Shown: positions 19,201-37,829, counted from the first letter of the stretch. The stretch: DNA of 64,000 nt from Spirogloea muscicola (GCA_009602725.1 WELB01000043.1:468558-532557), one strand, 5' to 3'. Numbers and translations are program-made. Notes: generated from the letters alone by a model not told the origin.

Positions 19201-22200
19201 TGATCTCGATGCTGAGGTAGGAAGCTGCTGAGCTTTCATGGCACTTGCTGTTCTTGTGAGGATTGAAAGACACCTTGATTTGAACAAAATGTCTGGGAAT
19301 GACAAGACACCTCAGTGTGTCTCGCCACACACTGAGGCAAGTCAGCAGCTCAGGTGCTCAGCCTGCAGTCCCCACAGAGACTGCCTTTGGTTTGGATATG
19401 CAAAGCAGCACTGGTTGGCTTGTCGTGCAGAGCATGTTGGCTTCACACGCTTCGCCTATCCGGTCCAGGGCATTCGACCTCATCTTGAACCTGGCTGTGC
19501 ACGCACACCTCTTGGAGCCCCTCCAGGCTGAAGACCACCCTGGAGGCGAGATTGACGGCCGCACAAAGTCCTCAGAGTGGCTCTCACATGACCATCCCCA
19601 CGACTCAACAGCGCCTCTTGGTCTGCCAGCTTACAAGGCCTTTGAGGCATGGCTGCTCAACATTGCTAACGAGATGCTTCTTTACCTGGTGCAGGTGAGA
19701 GCTTGGGATGTGTTGAGTCATACTATGCAGATCTGTTTGAGCCTAGTAGCCAGCTAAATTCCTCAACATCTGTCTCTTAGTCCTGGTTTTCTCAAAAGCT
19801 CCTCCCTGAACAAGTCTTGCAGGTCTTGCTACACGCAGTCCTGCTCGTTTCAGCTGCTGATGAGTTATACATCTATTGGAAAAAACAATCACTCTGAGTG
19901 CACATCTCCCAATGTGAGGATACGCAGATAGAGGAGAGCGAGGAAGTTGTTTGGGCATCAGCTCTAAGTTCCTTCCTCTACCTCGTGGCCGATAGAGGTC
20001 AAATCATTGCTGCCAGGCTGGCTCGCTTGGATGTGCGGGTGAGTTGCAGGTATGACATTCTTAATACAGCGAGGTGCAATGCTTTGAAGAGAACGTGGAC
20101 ACGGAGATGGAACGAGTCAGCATTTTGTAGTAGCGTGTGAGCGAACTGCTGATGGGTCTCACTGAGAAGGATTTTATACTTGGCATCCAAGTCAGGTCCT
20201 TGGCATCTTACTGGAGATGAGCCGAGAGCATGGATGGGCGGAGGAGCTGCACACGCGCTTAGTCCAGATGCTGTCGAACGTGCTGTACTGTGACCCGCTT
20301 GGTGCACTTCATAGTGACAATGATGACCGTGGCATTGATGCAAACGGGAAGGCTGTGTTAGACTTGGCCAGATTGGAGCAGCTTGGAGGAATTGAATTCA
20401 TCTCGACTGAGGTAGTAATCACCCGAGTGGCCCACATCTGTCCTCACTCAGTGATCAATCATCAGAAACCACTAGGATTTTTGTGTCTGAGACCTGTCTG
20501 AGGTGCTTGTGAATGACCAAAGCAACACACCATCTCAGATCTTAACACAGGTCTGGCAACTGGTTTGCAGTATGATCTTGCTCCATCCTCGGAGGCTAGG
20601 CGCAACCTCTTTGCAGTTCTGGTGGACTACGTTCTGCTGGGTTTCAGCAAAGCTGCCAGGTTGGCTGGGAAGACGATTCCGCAGGAATACATCTCGGGCG
20701 TGTGCTCGGTGCTGGCACAGGCGGATAGTGCAGACTCTATGGTCCTGGCTTTCAAGTGCGGGTTGCTCAACTGCTCTCCTGCTGGTACATTAGGCGAGCA
20801 GATTGCAGATTGCATTGTGACGGCCATGAGCAGGGACGTGGAGACAGGCCGGTTCAACACCGAGGTGGGGTTGACATTGAGGACCCACACCACTCTCATC
20901 TTGACAATGTGACAAGAAGCAGTAGATTGTATAAGCTGTTCGTGCAAAGATGCAATCTACCCATGCACTTGCAAAGTTACTGGTGGTATCTTGCATGCAT
21001 CTCCGGTGCAGCCCTGATGAGGGCTCGTCCTGCAATGCAGCTGCTGAGAGACGTGATGGGGGCGCTCGATGAGCTGGCTGCAGCCCACAGCAGGGTCCCA
21101 GCAGCATTTGCCCCGGCCCTGGAGCTGACACTGGCGACAGATGCCACCGGAGCCAGCGGCGACGGCTCGGAGGCGGCTGCTGCCTGGCACACCCTTGGGC
21201 TGCTGCTGCACTCGACGCGAGCGGCGGACCGGGCCATCGGGCGCCACTGGGTCCTGGAGCTGCTGAGCCAGGACCTTTCCAGATCCGCTGGGGCGTCCGT
21301 TGGCAGTGGGCTATCGCAAGCGGCGCGCCTGCTGCGCCAGCTGTCGCTCGTAGAAAGCGTCTCCAAGGAGGAGAAGGGCTCTCCTGGAGGGTGAGGCCTT
21401 CTCAGAAGGGCCCCCATATATACTAATGGCTGCTTTTTATGCAATTTACATGACCCAGGTTCCTTTGCACCAAGACATTGTAGAGGTCCTCGGCATGTTG
21501 TGTCAGACGCAATGATAGTTTGTGATTTGTATAGCTCTATGGAGGATTCCTTCGTGTGTCAGATGTGGTACTAGCCAGTCTGCCTCCTACTGCTAAGCTG
21601 CAAATTGTGTTCTAGGTGTAGTAATTGCACGTGTGCAATCCAGAACCTCCGCTTCATGTCTTTTCGTATTCCAGTAGCTCACAGTCTTGTCCAACCCCCT
21701 GCGCCCTGATGCCTCAAGCAGGTCGGACAAGGAAGCTGCAAAAGCCGACGAGGTGCTGCTGTCAGTGAGAATGCTGTGCGCGCTACTCCAGGACAAGCGG
21801 CCACTGGTGCGACGGGAGTTCGTCTTGCTGACGGAGCGGATTCTTCTCCAGTACAACGCAGCCCAGTCGCAGCACAAAATCAGTGAAAGTCTTTCGGAGG
21901 GGCTCGAGGAAGGCTACAAGGTGATGGCGGAGCATGGGGATCCAGACAGGGCGATTGGCCTGCTCATGCTCATGTGCAACTGCTTGTGGCAGGTTGTCTC
22001 TGCAAATGACACTGACCGTGTTCTAATACTTCAGGTCAGAAATCAGTCAGGACATCTGTGCAAACAAACACTTAGTTACAGTTGAAGTGCAACTATTGCT
22101 GTAAGCAATGTCGATCGTCATCTTGTGCAGCATGAGTATCAGCCTTTCTCATCAGTGCCTCTGTTATGGAAGAAGACCGACGCCGAGAGCTCAATCCGTG

Positions 22201-24036
22201 TTCTGATGCTCCAATCAGCAAATCTTTTGCACTACAAGGCTGACTATAAGCAAGTTCCTGTGGCAGATGTGCAACCTTATGTTCACGCAGCTGTGCCTCC
22301 CCACCCTTGCTCCGATTGATTCATCCTTGCACTCAAGAGCAGCTGCAGAGCCCCAGTTACCTGCCAGCCACAGGCCCGCTGCGGCCAGCAGCCTGGGGCC
22401 TAGCGAAGGGGTTATGGCAGCGAGCTCCCCCAGCCTCATGCCAACTTTGGCAGCCACTATCTCCTCTGCGCTGTCGTTGTCGCTTCTTCTCGTTCAAGGA
22501 CTTGCGCTCTCACCACGGAAGCTCGTTGCGCAGATGCCGACTGCTCTTTTGTACTGGCCCCTCATGCAGGTGTGATAGTAGACCCTTTGGGATGTCCCTC
22601 TCCTCCATGTTTTTTAGAAAGGTCATTTTGATGTGTGTTTTGCTGTAGTCCCTCAAACAAGCCTCGATCTCGGTTCCTAGCTTGTTACAGCCCGTACTTT
22701 GAAGCCTTGAGTACTGGTGAAACTCAGGCCCATCTTAGGAAACAAGATTAGGCTACTTTGCCCAGAGAGTTACAAGTTTCCCCGAAGTGTATCAGCTTAT
22801 CACTTGTGCACATTGTGAGCCTGGACTTGGTATGAGGCAAAATGCAAAAGGCTGACAATGCGTCCTCAAATCGCACCTTTGCTAAGCCCCGAGTTCCAGG
22901 AGAAGAGTGTCTGCTGCAAGTTGATGAAATTATAGCATTGGGTCCGTGAGACAAAGTACTTACTAAGAGCTTTGTGTTCATGGTGTAGTTGGCGCCGAGC
23001 CCCAGCGACGATACTGCACTGGCAACGGCAGTCGGTTCCAGAGGAGGTGCAGGTGTGGGTGCTGCTGGGGACGCCCGAGCTGCGCTCTTGCTACTCCTCA
23101 TTGGGAAGACGCTGAAGTCGGAGCCAGCAATAGAGGAAGTAGGAGGCGACGACTTCTTCAGGTGCTTTTGATCTGGCTGACGTCAGCTTGGAGGACTGTA
23201 AAGTACTAGTCCTACGAGTTGCGTGTGTTGCACGTCAAGCCCAGCAAAGACTGCCACTACATTCTGCAAAGTCAGCAAGCCGGTGTACTTTATTTACCTT
23301 TTGAGCCGCTGATTGTTGATGGATGGTTGCGTGTGCCAGATCCCTACTCGACGATCCTGATGCTAAGATTGCATACCTCAGCAGCGCCTTCTTGTTGAAG
23401 GTGCGCATGCTTGTCTCACTGCCTCTTCCTTCTAAGTTGAAAGCACTTCTGGTCATAAGCTCCTTGGATCATCTATAGCAACACTTTTGGATCTAAACGG
23501 GACTGCTACTGTTGCTGCTCATTGATCTGGTGAGCAGCGGATGATGAGGGAGAACGCCGAGGAGCATCAACGGGCCCTCCACCGGCTCGTCTTCAAGGCT
23601 CAGCAGGTGCAGTGGCCCATTCGACTTATATATGACTTGATATCGATTATTACTGAAGATGTAGCTGCAACAGGGCAGCTTTTGGAGGAAGCCTTGTTGC
23701 TAGTGTTGCGTCAAGTCATTTGAGCCGCTTGTGCAGACCCCTTTCTGTGACAATATGACTCCTTTCTGATGGAATATATGTAGATGGTTTGAGGTTCAGG
23801 GTTGATTAATCTATGTGCTGTGTGGGTTGATGCATCTATGTGCTTTCAAAACAAGGCTTACATTCAGCAAGTCAAAGTGCACACATGCAGTGGTGCTTTG
23901 ACCTGACAGACTAAGCAATACCACCCTTGTGCTGCAGAGCAACAATGAGAAGCTCCTGGTGAATCCCTACCTCCAGATACACGGCCTCCTTCAGGCGACG
24001 CCTGAGCCACAGCAACCCGGCACTGTTGCTGCTTAG
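16245..24036 (+). CDS. plant-conserved ~1,230-residue helical protein of unknown function
   Basis: Twenty exons: 16245-16409, ~16612-16766, 16880-16930, 17043-17283, 17501-17718, 18020-18256, 18488-18553, 18777-18947, 19108-19159, 19362-19694, 19928-20038, 20196-20411, 20571-20864, 21041-~21349, ~21678-22034, 22267-22569, 22989-23161, 23340-23400, 23538-23606, 23938-24036. Phases fit except at the exon 1/2 joint, where one base is unexplained; the exon 14/15 joint has alternatives. I recognise the uncharacterised plant family that includes Arabidopsis At3g12590 (from memory): VRCVALLKKYLFRY, HLRTIAANKR, SEQQPLRL, SVLIKLFIDMYL, FDLILNLAVHAHLLEP, VVWASALSSFLYLVADRG, ARAALLLLLIGK, AYLSSAFLLK and SNNEKLLVNPYLQIHG occur in family order. 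The sequence looks like stacked helical (ARM/HEAT-like) repeats with no catalytic motif, signal peptide or membrane segment. The start is an ATG in a GCGCCATGG context followed by an alanine run. Confidence 0.85.
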
Positions 24037-24189
24037 CCCATTTACCTTCCCCTTAAAAAGTGTCGCCGCTGGCCCGCTTCCTGCTGCAGCCTCAGCAGCT
24101 GTAATGCATAAGGCATGTGCAGCGGTTGTGTGCATGCGTGCTCTGACCTCCATAATTGACTATCACACCCCTCTTCACATTCGTTGCTT

Positions 24190-24305
24190 AGTTCTTGTGC
24201 TACCAATTGATTTTCGGCCCCTTCGGACATTGCAAATTCTTTTCGGGCTGACTGTTTACAGCCCGCGTCCCCCTTTGGGACAGCCACTTTCCACCAATAC
24301 CTACA
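24190..24305 (+). repeat. solo retroelement 3' tail between two convergent genes
   Basis: Holds the UTR box CGGCCCCTTCGGACATTG and the hairpin GGGCTGACTGTTTACAGCCC with the CCCCCTTTGGGACAGCCACTT end, but no coding part. It lies between the 3' ends of the 16245-24036 gene and the methionine aminopeptidase gene. Confidence 0.75.
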
Positions 24306-24662
24306 CAAGCCATGGCCCTATTTGATGTTGCTAGCACCAAATACAATGTGTGCACAAGTCGGCAGGATCTTCACTGACTTGCCTGGAAAAATATTGACAA
24401 TGTAAGTAACTTGGTGAATTGTTCGGAAGCATCTCATGATGCATCCAGCATCTTGAGTGCCTTGTAAGCAAGCAAGAGCTGGGCCTGGAGGATGTACGGA
24501 GAGTCCTTCCCACAACTTCCCGAAATGCAGCTTGTCCTACGCGGGTGTGCTGACCTCAGCCCGCAGTTTCTCATGACTAAGCCGCTCTGTGGCAATACAA
24601 GTGAGGCAGCCACCCCATCCTGCCCCTTTGACAAATGGAAGCCTTGAGTCACCTGGGACTTC

Positions 24663-28121
<3,459 letters not shown>

Positions 28122-28199
28122 AGTCAGCGCCGCTGCATCATAGCCCCGCCCGCGAGCGGCGGCGGGCCGTCGTCAAGGCAGCTCGCCTCGCCGCTGCCG

Positions 28200-28384
28200 N
28201 NNNNNNNNNNNNNNNNNNNNNNNNNNNNNNNNNNNNNNNNNNNNNNNNNNNNNNNNNNNNNNNNNNNNNNNNNNNNNNNNNNNNNNNNNNNNNNNNNNNN
28301 NNNNNNNNNNNNNNNNNNNNNNNNNNNNNNNNNNNNNNNNNNNNNNNNNNNNNNNNNNNNNNNNNNNNNNNNNNNNNNNNNNNN
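28200..28384. other. assembly gap (185 N)
   Basis: Run of N directly upstream of the MAP2 start and followed by 122 A residues. The shared promoter region of MAP2 and the lipase gene, and the lipase start, are lost here. Confidence 0.99.
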
Positions 28385-31831
<3,447 letters not shown>

Positions 31832-33000
31832 AATGCTCAAAAACTTGTACAAATTTGTCAGCAAGCATAGTTGGACAGCACCAGAGGTATGACCTGTACA
31901 CCACTCTATCTAGGTGGGATCCATCCTGCATTGTGGACTTCAGCTCAGAGCAGAGGGAGAGACAAGCTAGTGGCCTTGTCATGGTACTAGCATTGGCGGT
32001 CCATAGTCATAGTTGCTAGGTTGATCACTCACAGCCGCCGCTCTTCTCTAGAATTTCACTAGATCCTTCTTCCTTTCATTGAGACACTTTAAGCTTTGCC
32101 CTTGACTACTTGCAATCATTCAGCTGTTGGGTGAATTTCTGTTGTTCTCATGCCACTTTGAATGCACACAAGCTCCCTCAAGTATAGAACGTAAACAAAA
32201 AAGATTATATACTACATCAAGCTGCTGTGCAAGAAGTGGGCAAGCATGAGCTTGCACCAGAACTCTTTACACTTCTCGAGGACAGCCACTGTGCTATCAG
32301 CTTTGAGGGCAACGCAATCGTGATGGTATGAACCTAAGCTACTGTTGTACTTCAATCGGATGACCATGGAGATTTCTACACCATGCAGCTCCTGGCCACT
32401 GTGGCAGCCCCATTCATGGAGCGGTGGCAGTGGCGGTGCAGGCTGCAGCAGCCACGTGAGGTGCGGCTGCGGGGCGCCACAGACGGCAGAAGCCCCGCGC
32501 ATGCCCCTCCCTAGTTTGTTGACAAGGTAGTCTTGTGAGCATGAAGTGCTTCAACTAGTGGTACTTCTGTTTCCTTGTCTTCAGGCCATTGGTCCGCACA
32601 CGACAAACGACCTTTTGCTGCGCCAAACACAGACCATTGCAGACAGAAGACCATGTGCTCGAAGAGACGTAGGACTTTTCCAAGTCTCTTCGAGCTCAAG
32701 GGTCCCCAGGGGTCCTACTCTAGGGGACCATGTCTGGGTGAGACACCGAATCAGCGAGCCTTGAGCTGGCTGTGTCCGAATATGAGAGCCTGAACCACAA
32801 GAAGCGGCTTATCATTGCCAGCGCGTGTACACGGACTTTCGGACTGCCTACCCACGGACTTGGCGTAAAGAGACACACCATTCTGTGCCAGCTGGCCAGG
32901 ATTGTTCAGGCATGGACTCCCGAATCTAGACGAATCGAATGCTGGGATACCGACAACTGCAAAGCGCGGGCTGAAGAAGCAGCTCTACCAAAGTGGGCAG
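31832..33000 (+). other. downstream region with two orphan exon-like segments
   Basis: 32213-32328 reads VQEVGKHELAPELFTLLEDSH followed by CAISFEGNAIVM and a GT donor. After a possible CAG acceptor at 32385, LLATVAAPFMERWQWR continues to a stop near 32515. Near 32777-32920 a frame reads RLIIASACTRTFGLPTHGLG. None matches a family I can name, and they may be remnants of a gene or of repeats. The rest holds no recognisable feature. Confidence 0.3.
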
Positions 33001-33830
33001 TGGGTGTAAGAAGGCCAGCCCACAAAAGAACGAACAACGGCCAAAAAGAAGAGCAGCTCTGGCAAGGAGGCCAGCGCCGTTTGAATATAACCAAGTCTTG
33101 CCAAAGAAGGTGATATCCCTGTATCTATTGCTGCTGTGACAAGTCATTCACACAGATAGACAAGGCGCAGAGGAATCAGAAAGCGTGTTTGGATGGTCAC
33201 GGGCAGCGGCGGCCGCTGGCCGGGCGAACGTGCGGCCGGGGGGCAGCGGCCGAGTAAAGTAAAGTAAAGAAAATAGCTCTCTCAAATTGACAGCAATGGC
33301 TATGAGAGGCCAGTCCAAACGGATGGCCCAGAAAGGAGTGGCTCTCCCCATGGGGCAAAGGGCTGTGAAGGAGGAGCTCGCTGCAGGGAAAGAGGCACTC
33401 CACCGAGACCCAGAGGCGGCAGCTGTAGCACGGCCTGCTCGCGTGTGGACGGCGTAGGCAAGGGAGCGTGGAAACAATACCGCCAGGCGCATACGGAAGA
33501 CTTGGGCGAGCGAACCGGCGGCGTTGAAGCCGTGCATCGCCCCTGGCAGACCCGGCCGCCGGCCAATGGCCTGACGGGCAAGCCGCTGGAGGAGAGGCCA
33601 TTTGGCCTTTGTTTGTTTCAAATACACGAAGCTTTCCGTCCTGGCCCAAGGCGGGTGCTTGGGCGGACAGGTGTACCGGTGTCCCTCAGCTGGTAGCTCA
33701 AGAGCTTGTCGATTGCCGTCAGGTATTCGAGCATCAGTTAGCGACCTCTGTGTGCTGACTCGTGAGCGGGTCAGCTTAGAGGCAAGCGCAGCCAGATTGA
33801 CTGGTGGCTGGGAGAAGCCAGCCCAAAAGG
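33000..33830. mobile_element. mosaic of retroelement tails and C-terminal fragments
   Basis: Contains minus-strand tails near 33010-33060 and 33290-33340, and a minus-strand C-terminal coding piece at 33300-33600 (GFNAAGSLAQVFRMRLA, AVHTRAGRATAAASG). There is also a plus-strand UTR of the ATACACGAA subfamily at 33595-33640. Next to the following element's UTR is the hairpin GGCTGGGAGAAGCCAGCCC (33807-33825). Confidence 0.7.
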
Positions 33831-33834
33831 ACTC

Positions 33835-34815
33835 TCAGTAACCTCTTGTCAGTAGATGCAAGTCGAAAGAACTAGCAGGCAGATAAAGGTCGCCCTGACG
33901 GAAGCCGGAGGCCGCCGCCATAGCACGGCCGGCGCGCAAGTGAACCGCGAAGGCAAGGGACCGCTGCAAGGAGATGGCCAAGCGCATCCGGAAGACCTGA
34001 GCGAGGGACCCGGCGACATTGAAGCCAGGCTGCTCGCCCTGCTGCCCGTGGCGGCGGGCCACTGCTCGCCGTGCAAGGCGGTGAAGCAGGTCAAGCCATC
34101 TTGTGCCAAAGGCTCCGTGTACGTCGACGGCGAGTGGGACAAACTCGTCGCCCACGGGGTGATCCGAGTACTTCCGTTCCTTTGCGCCCGCCGCTCGGCG
34201 GACTGCGTAGCCAGTCTCCTCCGAGGAGCTTTTGGCGTTCCTGGCATCAAAGCAGTCAGTCGTGACGACGTCGGCGATGTGCCGAGGCCCCCCGCCGAGC
34301 GCGCTGACGACGAGATCGGGGCGCCTGGTGTGGAGGCGGCCATCCGCCCCAGCGGTCAGAGGCATGATGCTGGAGTCCTCGAGCGCCACCGTGTTACCGG
34401 CCTCGACAAAAATGCCGAACATGGCGTTACGGAGCAGGTCGTGCGTGCCGGTCCGCTCCCCACCCCGTGCGCACCTGATCATATGAGCTGCCAACGATGC
34501 CGCATCTGGGCTGCGCTCGCCGCACTCGCACTGCTGTATTCCACCTAGGCAGGGTCGGTGGAGGCCGAGTAGGCGGTGCACAGCCGTGCGGAATGCGTCG
34601 TCCGGCATCCGGAGCGCGTCTTGGATCGGCAGGGCAGACAGCCAAGCTGCCGCCCCTGGTGAGGATGCCGAGAGCAGCCGCGCGCGCCCCCGGAGGTCGT
34701 CCGGAGGCAAAAGCCCCACGGCCGTGGTGAAGGAGGCCGCATCTACTTCCGCCATGTAGCGAGTTTGGGCCCGGAGGTCGGCCGTGCGCGCGAGGTGCAC
34801 GAACGGGAGAAGTGC
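33835..34815 (-). mobile_element. non-LTR element copy B: intact knuckle-endonuclease C-terminus
   Basis: An open frame of 335 residues, of which the first ~10 come from the tail of the preceding element. Contents in order: post-RT region (LPFVHLARTADLRAQTR, ARLLSASSPGAAAWLSALPI, FRTAVHRLLGL), a CxC..H..C knuckle (CECGERS..HMIRC), then the restriction-like endonuclease region GTHDLLRNAMFGIF, RRPDLVVSALGG and IADVVTTD. The end is the conserved segment GSLAQVFRMRLAISLQRSLA, AVHLRAGRAMAAASG and LHLLTRGY. The RPD..D pattern fits the PD-(D/E)xK-like nuclease found in R2/HERO-type elements. The open frame suggests a young insertion. It is 5'-truncated and abuts the tail of copy A in the same orientation. 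Confidence 0.88.
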
Positions 34816-37560
34816 GCGCCCATAGAGAAGAGGGGCTGGCAAAGCCAGCCCAAAAAAGAATGGACAATGTCCAAAGCCAAAAAAAGAGGAGCCGGAGAAA
34901 GGACTACACTACAAAACACACTGCAGAACACAGAAACGATGCAAAGGAAAGCTCAGTACCCACGAGTGAGCAACATCAGGTCTGAGTAGCTCGCTGCAGG
35001 GAAAGAGGCACTCCGCCGTGACCCAGAGGCGGCGGCCATAGCACGGCCTGCGCGCGTGTGGACGGCGTGGGCAAGGGAGCGTTGAAGCGATACGGCTAGG
35101 CGCATGCGGAAGACTTGTGCGAGCGAACCGGCAGCGTTGAAGCCTGGCATCGCCCCTGGCAGACCCGGCTGCCGGTCAATGGCCTGGCGGGCAAGCCGCT
35201 GAATGAGATCCAGCCAGCGGCTGCCGAAAGCCCCGTGTACATCCATCGCCAGGGCCGCGAATTCATCCCCCACCGGGTGATCAGCATATTATCGCTCCTT
35301 GCCCCGGGCCGCCTGGCCGACCGCGTGCCCTGCAAACGACGCCGATCTGGTGGAATTGGCGGAGTCGATGCAGTCAGTTGTCACCACGTCAGCGATGATG
35401 CGGGGACCGCCGCCGTACGGGATGGCGACCAGGTCGGCGCGTCGCGTATGGGGCTGGCCGTCGCGCAGGAGGTCGTGGGAAGCGGTCCGCTCGCCCCCGT
35501 GGGCGCGCAACGGAGCATGTGGGCGGCCAGCTCCGCAGGATCAACGTGTCGGGCACCGCACTCGCATTGAATGACGCCCACGAGGCAGGGGGAGAGGAGG
35601 CCCAAGAGCCTGTGGACCGCCGTCCCGAAGACCTCGTCGGGCATGGTGAGCGCCGCGTGGAGTGGAAGCGCTGATAGCCACGCCGCCGCCCCAGGGGAGG
35701 AGGCTGAGAGCAGCCGGGCGCGCCCTCGTAGGTAGCCGAAGGGAGAAGCTCCACCACCTGGTCGGAGGCCGCTTGTTCAACCAGCGCCGAGAAGCGTGCC
35801 TGGGCACGCTGGTCTGGGGTGTGGGCGAGGTGGATGAAAGGAACGGCCTGTTCCGACATGTGGGGGTGGACCGCCAGGAGCCCGTCGCGGGCAGAGCGGA
35901 GGGCAACCTGAAAAGGCAGCTGACCGATCTCCACCTCAGCTGCCACCCGCTCCAGGAGGCGCTGGCCGTGCACGAGGAACCTCTGGCACATTGGGGCTGC
36001 CACCTGAGCCCAGCTACCCATGTAGGCCGCCTCGCAGCCGCGGGCAACTGAGCCGCATCCCATGCCGCCCCGGCTGATCGGCAGGCTAGCCTGCAGCAGC
36101 GCAGCTGGTGTGGTGAGGAACGCGGGGTGCTGCACCAGGGTGGCCGCGGACGCCAGGATGCCGGAGTCAAAGGCCGCATACGCTGCCTTCACCGCCGACG
36201 AGGGGGGGATGGTGCGGGCCAGATATTGTGGCCGCTGCGCAATGCACCGTGTCAACATCGCAGTCGCCAGCTGCATGTCGTGGAGCGTGTGGAGACGGTC
36301 CGCTGGCCGGAGGTATTCCTGCAGCCGCGCCTGCAGCTGCTCCGTCACGAAGGCAGGTGCGCCTAGGGGACGCCGAGGAGGGTGAGGCCCCCGGCTGGTG
36401 TCTGGCAACCCTCGGGCAGGCGCAGGTGGGCTGGCAGGCCCTGAGGGGACCAGGCGCTACACTTGTCCGCCCGAATATCCAGGCCGATCGCGTTCAGCTG
36501 CACTTGGAGGGTGTCAAAGGCAGCTGTGACCTCCTCTGGCTTCCCCACCAGCGTGGTGTCATCAGCGTATGTCGGCACGAGGACGCCGGGGTGAACCGCG
36601 ACCGTTGCCTGGAGCGCACGGTGATGGGCCAGCGCATAGTAGAACCCCGCCAGTGGATCCCCTTGGCGCGCGCCCCTGGAGTGGAGGGTCTCCAGCGCAT
36701 CACCCCCCGCCCGCAGCTCGCATGGCTGACCGTACCCCAGCCTGAAAAAGGGTAGTAGGCTGGGGAAGGCCTCTCTCAGCTCCTCCGCGATGACACCACG
36801 ATCAACGCTGTTGAAGGCGTTGCGGACGTCGACCGCCATGGCCACCCACTCGGGATGCAGGTCCAGGGCGGCCCGTACGCCGTGCACGACCGTCTCACCG
36901 CCGCTCCGCAGCCCCGCACCAGTTTGTTGGGGCGCCAGGTGTGCCTGGGCCTGCCCTGCGTGCTGTTGCCAAAGCGCGCGCCCCACCAGGCGGTAGAGCA
37001 CCTCACCGATGGCGATGGGCCTGACCCCCCCACCGGCCTTGCTGAGCGCCAGCAGTGTACTGGTGCACAGGAAGCCGCGAACGCTGGCCGGGACCTGGTC
37101 GCGAGCGAGGAGCTGGCACACCTGGTGGAGCGCCTGGAAGTCGGCCGGGTCGCCCTCCAGGAAGATCTCCCGGAGATGCTCGGTGAGCATTTGGGAAGGA
37201 CCTCCCGCGGCTGCGCGGCGGCTGCTCTGCAGGGCCCTCCGCAGGGCGTCGGCTTCGAGGACCACCTCCTCCGGCGGTGCGAAGGTGGCCAGCCACGGGG
37301 GCAGGGGGTGGCGAGCCGCAGGGTGCAGGGACTCCAGGGCCGCTCTTGTGGCAGCATTGGTGGGCGCCAGCACCGCGTCGTCCAGGGCCTGGACCGCCCT
37401 TGACAACTCGCCCGCGTGACCGAAACGCAGAGCCCGGCGAGCATTGGCGGCCACGTCTGGTGCGGCCCGCGCATCACCTCGGTTCGCCGCCGAGGCCGCC
37501 ACCGCTGCGTCATGGCGTGCGACGGCCCGTGGCACCAGGGCGGGGTGATCCGCAAGCAGC
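34816..37560 (-). mobile_element. non-LTR element copy A with reverse transcriptase (RLE clade)
   Basis: The most complete copy. Pre-RT region at about 37535-37240 (ALRFGHAGELSRAVQALDDA). RT follows: GGVRPIAIGEVLYRLVGR, AVDVRNAFNSVD (catalytic Asp), GARQGDPLAGFYYALAHH and YADDTTLVG (catalytic YADD). The post-RT region starts APAFVTEQLQARLQEYL and includes RGGMGCGSVARGCEAAYMGS. The knuckle and endonuclease (RRADLVAI..IADVVTTD) follow, then the C-terminus ending LLTRGY at 34953-34955. The frame is broken near 36363 (one missing base creates TAG), near 35690 and near 35500, and about 30 codons of the endonuclease region are absent, so it is inactive. The 3' UTR with perfect hairpin occupies 34952-34816. 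The missing 5' part is not recognisable. Confidence 0.93.
34833..34851 (-). other. 3' UTR hairpin of the retroelement clade (type copy)
   Basis: GGGCTGGC-TTT-GCCAGCCC on the minus strand, a perfect 8-bp stem with a 3-base loop. Upstream in the UTR lies GGACATTGTCC, a second small palindrome. The UTR ends about 20-25 bases later with CTATGGGCGCGCACTT and no poly(A). Comparable copies: 52661-52679, 60729-60747, 63165-63182, 51078-51095, 50551-50571, 62442-62462, 63651-63671 and others. Confidence 0.9.
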
Positions 37561-37740
37561 GCAGCCCGGAGCGGAGAGCCGCCTGGAATGGCAATGTGCC
37601 GGTCTCCACGTCAGCTGCCGCCTGCTCCAGGAGGCGACCCCCATGCCGGACGAAACGCTGGGCCACCGAAGCCGCAACCTGCGCCCAACTCCCCAGGTGT
37701 GCTGCCTGCAGCAGGTGACGTACATTTGTCAACGTGCTTG
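37561..37740 (-). mobile_element. post-RT fragment of a second non-LTR element
   Basis: Minus-strand frame reads HLGSWAQVAASVAQRFVRHG, then LEQAAADVETGTLPFQAALRS, the segment that follows RT in copy A. It is joined directly to the pre-RT region of copy A, so two elements are fused here, or copy A inserted into the post-RT part of an older one. Confidence 0.75.
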
Positions 37741-37790
37741 CCTTTGTACTTGGCCACACATGGCCCCCCCATATCTTAACACACGCATTT

Positions 37791-37792
<2 letters not shown>

Positions 37793-37829
<37 letters not shown>
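37793..37829. repeat. 37-base poly(G) run
   Basis: Uninterrupted G at the boundary between the retroelement fragment and the fourth coiled-coil copy. Homopolymers this long are unstable in sequencing, so the true length and the junction are uncertain. Confidence 0.95.

Noticed and set aside
16245-24036. First impression of a THADA/DUF2428-like HEAT protein
   Set aside because: The ordered motifs (SEQQPLRL, FDLILNLAVHAHLLEP, SNNEKLLVNPYLQIHG) fit the plant At3g12590-type family, not THADA.
33835-34842. Start of copy B as a genuine 335-residue protein
   Set aside because: Its first ~10 residues (MPAPLLYGRA) are the translated tail of the neighbouring element, so the frame is a fragment, not a complete gene.
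34833-34851. Hairpins as bacterial-type terminators
   Set aside because: The context is eukaryotic; the hairpins are tied to retroelement 3' ends and lack a functional T-run pattern.
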